Positions 12,882 through 23,165 of a stretch of 64,000 nt of DNA are shown one piece after another. The stretch spans positions 64,174,681 through 64,238,680 of the forward strand of contig NC_134848.1 of assembly GCF_965363235.1 (NCBI RefSeq), given 5' to 3'. The DNA is from Mytilus galloprovincialis. Taxonomy: Eukaryota > Mollusca > Bivalvia > Mytilida > Mytilidae. Numbering within the stretch: the first letter of the stretch is position 1; each line of letters opens with the position of its first letter. The notes under the pieces were generated by a model. That model was not told where the DNA came from. It ran no database searches and saw only the letters and a list, made by a program, of their open reading frames with translations. The position numbers and the translations under genes were made by a program.

Positions 12882-13689
12882 CAGTATTTTGAAGTTGTAT
12901 TTCTAATTGATGGATTTAGGCTCACGATATTTCGGACCTTTGGATAACAGATTTCACAGGGAAGTGTTATTGACAATGTTGAGGTCACCGGTAATAATTG
13001 AGATCCTGCAAAACGTGTTTTTTATTAAAAATTTTAGTTACAATTGGTTTGGTATAGATATAAGAAATGATTGGTACAAACTGCTCTTTGAAATGAGAAG
13101 GTATTTTCGACTGAACTAATTTATGATGAAGGATATTGCCTATGTTGACGCCATTGAGAACTTTGTTGGCAAAGGAAAGTTTAAGAAAATATCATTTCTC
13201 TTTTTTATCTTTTTAAATGCGAACTGGTTTGAAAAGTCTGTGACTTGCAATATCCGAAATGATAGTAGTAAGTTTTTATAGTTTTAAATGAGGGTTTGTA
13301 AAAGTGGTTTTCAAACATAAACTGAACAGAGAACGAAGTTTTGAAAGAGGTAATGAATAAAGTTTCGTGCGATTGTGATGAATACCTAACGGCTTCGTAT
13401 AAATGGCAAAAAGGCATTAATAGAGACATCATGCAGAGTAGGTGATGTATAATGACGATGATCACGACTGCGTCTACGTCGAGGAGTAGAGTTGAAAATA
13501 CTCAATACATTTACCGAGCTACACAAAGGACCAGATATAATACCTATACCATCAATTTTGTCATTGCAACCATATGGTGTCGCAATTCCCAATTGTCGAA
13601 TCCAGTAGTCCTCTTTTTGTCTACGCAGAGGCGTTGCAAGATGAGAATTGTTAGGCCTGGGGTATTTTTTTGTCGATAATGCGAACTGT

Positions 13690-13860
13690 CATAGAAACAA
13701 TGGAATGATCAGGCTAATTAAAATGCTGGTAAAGAATGTCGTTTGCATTCAGGTTAATGTCTGATCTGTGGCCGAACATACGTTTGTTTAGCCCTTCTTT
13801 CTTTTCACCGACGTATACCAATCCGCAAAGGTTACACTCCAATCCGTAGACGACATTTAT
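13690..13860 (-). pseudogene. GIY-YIG nuclease fragment of the retroelement
   Basis: On the minus strand the text reads NVVYGLECNLCGLVYVGE and on to GLNKRMFGHRSDI, with a stop shortly after HFN. The Cys-x2-Cys just before LVYVG and the Arg in KRMFGHR fit the GIY-YIG family as found in Penelope-like elements. It lies 5' of the polymerase in the sense direction. Confidence 0.75.
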
Positions 13861-13990
13861 AGATTTACAATTCAGATCATCGTAATTTCTGGTAAAATAA
13901 GACTTCTTAGTTAAATTGCTAGTGAATTGTGCATCTGATATTAAAATTTCAAAAGTTTTGCAGCCATTGACTTCACTAACAGAGAGGGAA

Positions 13991-15300
13991 AAACTATTTT
14001 CTTATGATTATTTGATCATTGAAAATTTGAAATTTATAATTTCTATACAAACAGTAGTTTTATTTGGAATACAAAACCCGCAGAAAACGCTTTCTAAAAT
14101 TTATTTACCGGACGAGCCCATCTGTGTGGTTGAAAATCGATCAGTATTGGTCGAAAAAATTTCCCAGTTAGACTCTTCGAAGAGTTTATGTCAAATTCAT
14201 GATTATATTCCTCACGCAATGCCGCTAATTGATGAAGTCAACTGTTTTTATTTTTGCAGTTATCGAGAAACTTGTTTCCAACCTTCGTGGTAGGATCAAA
14301 TTGACGTTATCACAGTCACGTTATCTATTTCTACATAAACACGCAGTTAATTCCACAAATCTATAGGGATGATAGATGAAGATTTGAAAGCCAGAATGAC
14401 ACATTTTTGAAAACTTATATTTTTCATTTATTTCCAAAAGAAAAAGAAAATCGTGTCACATCTCCTTTAATAATAACTATGTTATTTGAAATGAAAAAGA
14501 ACAAAAAGAATCCATTTGATGCTAGGAATTCCTACCTAGATATTGTTTGACCTTCCAAAATTACCCGATACTTTTACTGGTCGAAAAGGCATAACTAATG
14601 ACTATGGACTCTCTCCAGAGTTCTAAGACAATTTATTCACGTTGCATGTTATTAAACCCCACAACCTATATAACAATGATAAATGCACATTACATAGACA
14701 GCTCATGAGTATATACAAAGGGAAATAAATCAATTATAATTAAAATCTTTATTTTTAAATCTAGCATATAATGCATACATAGAGTCTCATAATGATGTGC
14801 TTTGCGTTTGTGTTTCCTCCTAATTATAATAAAAAAAGGATGCTGGTATTCGCAAAATTACGTATAAACACTGTATGCATGCAGTTTCGAAGATGGACAA
14901 AACAATTATATATATGCGAAATACGTATTACATTTTGTAGCTATCTATGATGTACATAGACAAGCATTCGACCATAAGTAGTAGCAATGAAAGGTACCAC
15001 TAAACTGCATACGAAAGTTCTTTTTCATAACCTGAAGAATTTTTTTCACTTACATGTCTACTAATTTGCTCATCATTCTTATAAAGATAAAAACACAATA
15101 AACTAATAGGACGTCTACCAGTTTTATACCTTTGTTTTTATGTACATATACTACTAAATATATGGAAGTAAATATAAAGTTTGTTGCTGTTTTATATGAT
15201 TTCTACTATTCGAAGATTACCAAATATTTTATACTAACCAAGAGTGTTTTTAGTTTTAAAATCACTTACTCGGCCTAGCCTACATCATTCATATTCATAT
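13991..15300. other. Gene-free interval
   Basis: The part next to 13,990 may still be the 5' end of the Penelope-like element: minus-strand coding resembling AQFTSNLTKKSYFTRNYDD ends near 13,940. The open plus-strand frame at 13,916-14,293 is antisense to that and looks accidental. Nothing else was recognised. Confidence 0.45.
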
Positions 15301-15304
15301 TCTA

Positions 15305-15400
15305 GTTTTCTTATCGAAGGTCGGTGGTTTTCTCCGGGCAGTCCGGCTTGCTACACCCATAAAAACTGACCGCTACGAAATATCCACCAAACATATCGAG
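15305..15400 (+). repeat. 'TCGAAGGTCGGTGGTTTTCTC' bivalve repeat
   Basis: TCGAAGGTCGGTGGTTTTCT, then GGCTTGCTACACCCATAAAA and ACTGACCGCTACGAAAT match the copy at 60,065-60,210. I recognise it as a short dispersed repeat common in bivalve genomes. Confidence 0.7.
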
Positions 15401-16160
15401 AATGAAAGTTTTTAATATATTTCCTTTTAATAGTATTAAAATTTATTCCTTGTATATATGTTACCTACATATATGGCTGTTTTAAGGTCAACATGTCTCA
15501 CTGTCATAAAATCATACCCTGTTGTTATTTGCAATATTTTCAAAATATTTAACTGGCACTTTCAGTCCTCCGTACATATTGGATATACGAAATTTTAAAA
15601 CATTTCTACTGGCAATATCTTACTTTATATGAAATAACTCTTTTACTAAATTGCATGACTTTTGAGAAATTAGGGCTTTCTATCTAACGAACTCGGTCCC
15701 TTTCTCATGATTTTCGTTGATTGTTAATATGAAAGCAAATAGAAACGTATGGTCTCTCATACATATAGAAAACAAATAGTTGTAGAGATATTCTTTTAAA
15801 AAAACACGCATGCGCCAAATGATTTTCAGACTAAGTTAACAGTGATTTTTGAATAATAAGAATGTTTTCCAGTGTTACCAAGACGCAAAAAGATACGTTT
15901 CAACAGAGTTTAGAAGTTAAGTCACTGTTGATACCTTAACACAATAAGGTATTTCAGTCTTTTTGGTCATACAACATGCATGAAGTTAAGACTATACCCA
16001 GAGTTTTTTTATTGTGCATAATTTGGGATTGAAATTAATTAAACATGTTTATTATGACGGCAAAATAATAGCTATTGGTCCTGTGATATGTCACGTATTA
16101 TTGGTTTTCTAATGGTATCCGTTTACACTTTAGAAAATTGGTATATAGAAGAATACCGAA
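15401..16160. other. Gene-free AT-rich interval
   Basis: No coding or repeat signal was recognised. Confidence 0.45.
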
Positions 16161-16164
16161 ATTA

Positions 16165-16350
16165 CTCAGTTTAAGGATTTTCTTATCCCAGGAATAGATA
16201 ACCTTAGCCGTATTTGGGACACATTTTGTTTGTAATTTTGGGTCCTCAATGCTTTTCAACTTTGTACTTAAATATTTTGATCTGATCGTCACAGATGAGT
16301 CTTATGTAGACGAAACTCGCGTCTGGCGTACTTAATTATAATCATGTTTC
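16165..16350 (+). repeat. 'CGTCTGGCG' mussel repeat, 3' half
   Basis: The copy runs from AGGATTTTCTTATCCCAGGA through CCTTAGCCGTATTTGGGACA and CTCAATGCTTTTCAACTTTG to AGACGAAACTCGCGTCTGGC. The minus-strand open frame across it is an accident shared by copies of the family. Confidence 0.75.
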
Positions 16351-18370
16351 CTTTGATAATTATTTATGCAGTTGCCAATCAGTTTAGCAAGTTTGTCAGC
16401 TGAGGGATTTGTAAATTGCTTTTAAAAAAACTATGTTATACCACAATAGTTTGGTTTTCACCTAAAAAGTCCCTTTTCCAATTTGAAGAAAAAAAAGGTG
16501 GGGGCAATATTCTCAATTATATCTTAGGTTTTGACCTATATATCGTTTATTTCATGAACAAGTCATTTCTTTTGCACTGGAAGTAAGTGGATGGTCATAA
16601 CGGAAAGTTACGTTAGCCGAAAATGGGAGACAACTCTAAAGATAAATTTTCTTTTCCAATTTTCGTGCAGTAAAAGGTACATTTGAGCCAAACCGTTAGT
16701 CAATACACACTGATCGTGAGTGCGGTGATATTGAAATAAATTTTGATACATAAAATCATTCAAGTTTTCTTGAAATAGTCATTAAAAAATAGAGCATTAT
16801 AGTCGTAACCGACACAAGATGGTCGAAACTTTAAAACGTTGATCGTAACTCGTATTTAGACGAATGTTTACAGATATTCTTTAATACAGTATTTAAATCA
16901 AGAAATGAAAAGTGGGACTGAATGATTATATAATTCAATTGTCAAAGTGACCATTGTTAAAATAGTCAAACTTGGATTGTAGGACATTTTCTTGAATACA
17001 AAATAATACATGAGATAGATGAACATGATACACCAGTCTTTTAATCTTTGTTCATATCTATCAATTTATCCATTTTATGCTTTTGGAATTACAAACATAA
17101 AACAATTAGAATCTGTAGTGTATTAAATTTGTATTATTAAGTATTGGAAATAAACCAACAGATGTTAATTTAGGAATTCGATATACCTGACAAATTCATT
17201 GAAATCACTCGTAATATTTTCAACGATTACAGATAAAAATTGTAAGACAAACTAATAAATAATCATAATAAAACACATATAATAAGTTTGAATTTTGACA
17301 ATTTTTGTCATGGATTTTCTAGGACAGTTCAACTATATATCAACCAGCCAACGAATTTGCATTCATCGACAATGTCTCTTTGATGTCCAAGATAAAAATA
17401 TTAAAGGGCAACCATCGCATGTTTTCTGTAAAGGGTAACTGGGCTACCAGTCTCTAACTGTGATAAATCAGCCTTTCAATAAAACTATGTATTGAGTTCA
17501 CACTCTGTCCATTTCATGACACTTCTTTTAAAAATATCTGAAAATATACAACAAACAGCAGAAAAAAAATATTCTCAAGTGTGGGATAAGGTGGGATTTT
17601 GTGTTCCTTCAGTTCAAATTACGCAATGAAACAATCACGAAAAGCATGCAATTTTATATCAAATAAAGCGAGAAAACCGCTTATGAAACTATGTTAGGGA
17701 AAGAAAAAGTCCGTTAGCTATTAACCTAGTTTAGCAGACGATAATCTCAATTTATTACTTCTATTTCTACCACTAAGTGACCACCGTCATTTGGATGACT
17801 ATCCTGTCATTGTTTGGTGTGCGCTTGCAAACGTAACAAGTTAATTGCTTCTTAGGAAAGTCCATTGTATTTGTCGTGCTCATTAAGTTGACCTAGATCG
17901 ATCTTTATTACTTTTATTCATCTTTGTGGTAAATCTATACAAATAGTGACTTTCAGAAACTTTTCAATTTTTATTCAAGTATCGAGGAATAGATATATTC
18001 TCTTTTTAGCTCAAATTTTAACACGATAAATATGCTATTTTTTTAATGGACATTAATCATGGACTTAAAATCTCAATTTACGAACTGTCGATTACAATAG
18101 TCATTAATTTAGGTTTGACTCTCACATAGACGTTACCTATGTACAAATATGAAATACCATCAGTAAACATAAACTACGTGTGTGTATGTAACATAAACAT
18201 TTTGCCCTCTTCTTTAAATCTAAGGGAGCTGCCATTTTATTTTTATGGAGGCTAGGGTGAAAAATGTTGTCCTGCAATTTGTTTTTTCGTTATAATCTCT
18301 GTTCTTATTTTTCACTCTATTAGGTCCTGCCTTTTTTGAATAGTTGATACTTTTCTCTTACATAAATTGT
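16351..18370. other. Gene-free AT-rich interval
   Basis: About 2 kb with no recognisable gene, splice-site pair or repeat. Confidence 0.45.
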
Positions 18371-18374
18371 CATC

Positions 18375-18960
18375 ATAAAATTGAGAATGGAAATGGGGAA
18401 TGTGTCAAAGAGACAACAACCCGCCCAAATAAAAAACAACAGCAGAGGGTCACCAACAGGTCTTCAATGTAGCGAGAAATACCCGCACCCGGAGGCGTCC
18501 TTCAGCTGGCCCCTAAACAAATATATACTAGTCCAGTGATAATGAACACCATACTAATTTCCAAATTGTACACAAGAAACTAAAATTAAAATAATACAAG
18601 ACTAACAAAGGCCAGAGGCTCCTGACTTGGGACAGGCGCAAAAATGCGGCGGGGTTAAACATGTTTGTGAGATCTCAACCCTCCCCCTATACCTCTAACC
18701 AATGTAGTAAAGTAAACGCATAACAATACGCACATTAAAATTAAGTTCAAGAGAAATCCGAGTCTGATGTCAAAAGATGTAACCAAAGAAAATAAACAAA
18801 ATGACAGTAATACATAAATAACAACAGACTACTAGCAGTTAACTGACATGCCAGCTCCAGACTTCAACTAAACTGACTGAAAGATTATGATTTCATCATA
18901 TGAACATCAGGCACAATCCTTCCCGTTAGGGGTTTAGTATCATACCAGTCTTTTGTTTGG
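18375..18960 (+). repeat. 'GGGGAATGTGTCAAAGAGAC' repeat, long copy
   Basis: The copy begins near AATGGAAATGGGGAATGTGT, continues through CAGCAGAGGGTCACCAACAG and GTCCAGTGATAATGAACACC, and reaches GGCTCCTGACTTGGGACAGG and GGCGGGGTTAAACATG. It ends near CCGTTAGGGGTTTAGTATC. A 5' fragment recurs at 25,995-26,185 and a diverged 3' part at 27,700-28,075. It is a familiar dispersed Mytilus repeat with no protein of its own. Confidence 0.75.
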
Positions 18961-20575
18961 TGAATTGCTTTGTTAGACTCAATACTCCTGTCCTATCTTT
19001 TTTTCAAATTGCATCTTAGCCCCAACCCCTTTTCCCCCATAAAAATCAATGCAGCTCAATAAAATCAAAAGACAATAAACAACTAACACACAAAAACTGA
19101 AGCTATATCAGACAAAGAACCTTTCCGTTAAACTTCGACTAATGAATGTCCCTTTGGTTTCTTCTTTCTTCCGCCACTTATATAAAAGGGATTGTTATGT
19201 TCTTATTTCATTATGATTTATGTAATGGTCCACTTGAATTCAATCAATCTTCAAAATAGGCTAAAAAAATTCCCGATTTTCATATATGGTACATGTAGCT
19301 GATTTTATATTCATTTTTTTGTCATACGAACTATGATTTTTTCCAGAGGATTATGTCTATTAATAATGAAATTATGCATTTATTTAATTTATGTCTGTTT
19401 CGTGAATTCATTCTTAACAGTCTTCCAACAACAGTCATTCGTTTATTCTTAGTAAAATATAAATGGAATACCCTTGATCAAGATAATCTCCATTTATATT
19501 GAAATAATGTTGTTTAGAATTAAGAATAGAACATTGGACCAGTTTCGGGTCAACTCATTTTCTCAGTTACCGTTGTTTTTACCTTGTCACACATAAAACC
19601 TAATACTGGACGACTAAAACACTCAAGCAAGCATGCTGAGTTTAATTATTGCACAACATAGAAAATATAAACTACAAAAATTAAGTAAGCAAATTGAATG
19701 TAGTATAAAAAGCTGGCTTTTGATTATTCATCATAAAAGATATAGAATTCAAATGGCCTATTTGTGAAATTTTTAAGCATCGCTTCAATCATGAAAAAAG
19801 GTCGATAAAATAATTTAAAATAGTTACTACACTTATCGAGTGACACGTCTTATTTTTACACAACTTCTCACCTTCATGTAAGGACTGTGGAATGAAAAGT
19901 CGTGTATTTTACGAATACATGTAATACTCATTTTAGCACATTCACAAATACTTCATATACGATCCGTCATATCATGATACGTCCGCGATACGTGAGTTCT
20001 TCTATAACAGCTCTATTTATTGATTTTCTGCTCAAGTAAATTTCGGATTCAAGACAAACTAATATATAGAAAAAAATAAAATATATCCGAATATGCATGA
20101 CATGAATGTGTATCACCTTAAGGCGATGTGATGCATATCAACATGACCTTCGTGTGAGGTTGACCTTTGACCAAGATCAAAGTAATGGATTTCTTAGAAA
20201 CTTGATTGCAACCAGACGCTCCCGATGAGTGGGTTTCTCTAGCTCCAGTAAGTTCTATTTTCATACAAACAAATACAAAATTTAGGTTATTTCAATCTTC
20301 AATACGAATTGGTAAAAATGTCAAATATATTTAGCAGTTGTAAGATAACGTTTGCTTACAAAGTATTTGAATTACAACAGCTAATTATGTTCATGAAATT
20401 TGATTAAAGAACTGTACAGAAATATGACGAACGTACAAAATAAACCCAAATCGAGTGGCAACGTCCGGAATCAACCCTACCTTGGTTACACCCTTGTATA
20501 TTGAATTTTTGTTTTATGTAAATACAGTAGTAGTCAGAACGTCTATGTTGACATGACCTATCATTGATATGGTAA
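18961..20575. other. Gene-free AT-rich interval
   Basis: No gene was recognised. A GACCTTCGTGTGAGGTTGACC phrase near 20,143-20,163 belongs to a GACCTTGACC-type dispersed repeat also seen near 47,090 and 47,880. Confidence 0.45.
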
Positions 20576-20579
20576 AAAT

Positions 20580-20725
20580 TATGAATTAACTATTTACACC
20601 ACTGGGTCGATGCCACTGCTGGTGGAAGTTTCGTCCCCGAATATATCACCAGCCCACTAGTCAGCACTTCGGTGTTGACACACATATCAATTAAGTGGTT
20701 ATTTTTATAAATTTCCTGTTTACAG
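20580..20725 (+). repeat. 'CGTCTGGCG' mussel repeat, 5' head only
   Basis: The head of the family is well kept: CACTGGGTCGATGCCACTGC, CACCAGCCCACTAGTCAGCA and TTTATAAATTTCCTGTTTAC. The 3' half is missing here. A minus-strand frame of 65 codons over it is a by-product. Confidence 0.7.
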
Positions 20726-20900
20726 TTTGATTCAGAAGAAACACCGACATAGCTTAAAAATACAATTAATAATCTGATTACTAACAAAATTTGATATAAA
20801 GAAGTATTGTAATTTTCATTGTTATTAATAAATGTAATATCAGTATTACAAATCTATTCTTGTATCAACCTTAATTCTATCTTATTTTGAGGAAATATTT

Positions 20901-20967
20901 TTAGAAATTCAAATGTGACGTCACTTTGTGTGTTTATTTAGAATTTCAAATGGGACGTCACTTTGTG
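20901..20967 (+). repeat. Two 30-bp copies around an ACGTCA core
   Basis: TTAGAAATTCAAATGTGACG followed by TCACTTTGTG, and its near copy 37 bp later, contain TGACGTCA (20,916-20,923, a perfect CRE-type palindrome) and GGACGTCA. Whether this is regulatory cannot be told from sequence. No gene start is nearby. Confidence 0.5.
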
Positions 20968-21140
20968 CTTTTATGCTTTGGCTAACTCGGCTGGGTACTT
21001 TTATGTGCTGGATTAGGTTGTTTTATGTAATGTATCCGTTTTTATTCTTAGTAAGTCACCACTTCAGTTTTACCATGTATATCTATTATATAGTCATTTT
21101 ATAAAATTTAATGTTTGCAAACGTATGAATTATTCTAATT
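20968..21140. other. Short unassigned interval
   Basis: No coding or repeat signal was recognised. Confidence 0.4.
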
Positions 21141-21144
21141 AATA

Positions 21145-21345
21145 AGGATTTTCTTATCCCAGGCAGAAAACCCTAGCCGTATTGGGCACAACTTTTTGGA
21201 ACTTTTGGTCCTCAGTACTCTTCAACTTTGTACTTGTTTTGGAATTCGAACTTTTTCATCTGGGCGTCGCTGGTTAGACTTGTGTGGACGAAGCACACGT
21301 CTGGCGTGTTAAATTAAAAACCTGGTACCTTTTGCTAGTTATTAT
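21145..21345 (+). repeat. 'CGTCTGGCG' mussel repeat, 3' half
   Basis: The copy runs from AAGGATTTTCTTATCCCAGG through CAGTACTCTTCAACTTTGTA to ACGAAGCACACGTCTGGCGT and CCTGGTACCTTTTGCTAGTT, the typical end of the family. Confidence 0.75.
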
Positions 21346-21354
21346 TCGTGTGAT

Positions 21355-21655
21355 TCTCTGTCCTATATGTTCTCCAATTTATTTGTCACGTAATGTTGTC
21401 ATTTTAATGTTATATTGAACATTGTCATAAAAGCGGGAGGTTTGGGATGCCACAAAACCAGGTTCAACCCACAATTTTTTTTCTCAAAATGTCCTGAACC
21501 AAGTCAGGAAAATGGCAATTGTTATATTATAGTGTCGTTGTTCTCCTCTTATATTTGATGCATTTCCCCAGTTTAAGTTAGTAACCCATATTTGTTTTTT
21601 TCTCAATCGATTAATGAGTTTCGAAATGCGGTATATTACTGTTGCCTTTATTTAC
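21355..21655 (+). repeat. 'CCTGAACCAAGTCAGGAAAA' repeat, plus copy
   Basis: The copy contains ATGTTATATTGAACATTGTC, CAAAACCAGGTTCAACCCAC, CCTGAACCAAGTCAGGAAAA and GCGGTATATTACTGTTGCC. It is a near complete member of the family and abuts another repeat on each side. Confidence 0.75.
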
Positions 21656-21790
21656 AAAACTTTGAATATTTCGAAAAACTAAGGATTTTCTTATCGCAGG
21701 CATAGATTACCTTAGCCGTATTTGGCACAATTTTTTTTTGAATTTTGGATCCTCAATGCTCTTCAACTTTGTACTTGTCACCGGATTTTT
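21656..21790 (+). repeat. 'CGTCTGGCG' mussel repeat, middle part
   Basis: CAAAACTTTGAATATTTCGA leads into CTAAGGATTTTCTTATCGCA and stops after CAACTTTGTACTTGTCACC, where unrelated sequence begins. The tail is missing. Confidence 0.7.
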
Positions 21791-22004
21791 ACGAGATAGG
21801 TCATACTGAGGTTACTTTGCATACGGAAAATATGTCGAGGAATTGCTTCCTGGAGGAATCCTGGAGGAAGCAATTAAAATAAAGAAAACTTATTCTAAAT
21901 ATGAACAAATTAAAGAACTTTCTTCAGAAAAAAGTATATGTACATAAGTTTTATAATGAAAACTATCCATTGCGTTGTAAAAATACATATGCATTATTTT
22001 TTTT

Positions 22005-22200
22005 AACTTGAGGTTTCTTATGGCTTTTACTTCAGGAATAGATTACACTCCCTTTATTTGGCAAAATTGGTAGGAATTTTGATATTCAATGCTCTTCATT
22101 CGGCAATTTTAACATCATTTGATTCGAGCGTCACTAGTGAGCCTTCTGAAGTCAACATTCGCGTCTGGCGCATATACAAAATTTCAATCCTGGTGAATAT
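22005..22200 (+). repeat. 'CGTCTGGCG' mussel repeat, diverged copy
   Basis: AGGAATAGATTACACTCCCT, TCAATGCTCTTCATTCGGCA and AACATTCGCGTCTGGCGCAT mark a diverged 3' half ending at AATCCTGGTGAATATG. Confidence 0.65.
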
Positions 22201-22885
22201 GATGAGTTTAATAAACAGAACTGATATATCGTGATAACAATAGCTGTATATATTTGTCAGTAGTATTTTATTTTGACAATTTTAACCGCTTAAACAAGTA
22301 TATACAATACTTTTAAAAATAATTAACAATTAAATTTCAAAGTGAATTTTCAATTTTCTTAAAGACAATTTATCGATCAAACGACGAACCCGACAGTTCT
22401 GTGTTTTTAATTGCAATCTTTGTAATATAAATTCATATTTGATGTAAACCATGTGAACCTAGCTTATTAACTTTGAAATAGTGCAAATTAATTCATATTG
22501 GGATAACGCCAGAAAGTATCATATTTGTTTTACCATAAGATATTATCTTTTATATTATTTCATCCATAAGAATAAGACATTATCTACAATTATTGTACAA
22601 GGGTTTTTATGGATAAAGTAAAAATCTATTTTGGTATATAACGGCACATTATAAAAGCGCCGTTTATAATCTAAGCTAAAGTTTCCGTAAACAACAAAAG
22701 AATCAACAAAAATACTGAACCCAAAGTTAATTGGAAGGTTTTTATAAAACGTGATAAACCAAACGCATGACTATACACTACTGGACGAAAAAAACACAAA
22801 AACAATTGTCCTTACCAGTCAAACTCGTTCTAATAGTTATCAAAAGTACCAGGATTATAATTTAGTACGCCTAAGACTGATAATG
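22201..22885. other. Gene-free interval with an old dispersed repeat
   Basis: A stretch near 22,395-22,515 (TTGCAATCTTTGTAATATAA, then AACCATGTGAACCTAGCTTA) matches 31,490-31,610, and AGCTAAAGTTTCCGTAAACA near 22,675 has a counterpart near 30,637. The reversed tail of the CGTCTGGCG family (ATCAAAAGTACCAGGATTAT) shows at 22,837. No gene. Confidence 0.5.
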
Positions 22886-22889
22886 ATTT

Positions 22890-23165
22890 TTAAGGTTGTA
22901 ACAGTTGTTAAAGTTTACTGCTGCAGTTAATTGTAACTGTCCCAACGTTAAAAGTGTTTGTCTATAACATAAATCGACTGCAACAATTCTAGAAATAACT
23001 GTCACAGTCATTAAAGGAAATGATACAACTATTTCAAAATTGTAAGAGTTGATTTAAAACTGTCACAACACGGAAAACGTTGAAACAGTCATAAATAAAC
23101 TGTTGAAACGCCAAAAAGGTTGTAACAGTAAAAAGTGATTGCTACTATCATTATATAGTCCAAAT
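22890..23165. other. Cluster of AACTGT/ACAGTT motifs
   Basis: About ten AACTGT, AACAGT or complementary words occur in under 280 bp, for example TTGTAACAGTTGTTAAAG, TTAATTGTAACTGTCCC, AATAACTGTCACAGTC and GGTTGTAACAGTAAAA. The words match the YAACNG consensus of Myb proteins. They may instead be a decayed short tandem array. Confidence 0.4.

Larger units (their letters stand above)
11220..13990 (-). mobile_element. Decayed Penelope-like retroelement, N-terminal GIY-YIG
   Basis: Read on the minus strand, the order is: a nuclease-like segment at about 13,850-13,690 (GLECNLCGLVYVG, then LNKRMFGHRSDI), a linker, a motif VVPADKAPNNIVFVCK at 12,690-12,640, then reverse transcriptase pieces (YIAGSSKCSTKPLSKLL at 12,430; a GRAFQQSVDIPIGT region at 11,990; APAYGVYISQSIRYSRACIS at 11,750-11,690), then a 3' tail to 11,220. 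Endonuclease before reverse transcriptase is the permuted order known for some Penelope-like elements of invertebrates. The copy is dead: many stops and frameshifts, and an internal deletion near 11,874-11,884 removed the catalytic YIDD region that the copy at 42.5 kb keeps. The 3' tail (11,220-11,520) matches 43,250-43,550. Confidence 0.85.

Noticed and set aside
13916..14293. 125-codon plus-strand frame
   Set aside because: Its beginning is antisense to the Penelope-like element's N-terminal coding and it has no family character.
16098..16292. 64-codon minus-strand frame
   Set aside because: It is the reverse strand of a dispersed mussel repeat; similar frames recur in other copies.
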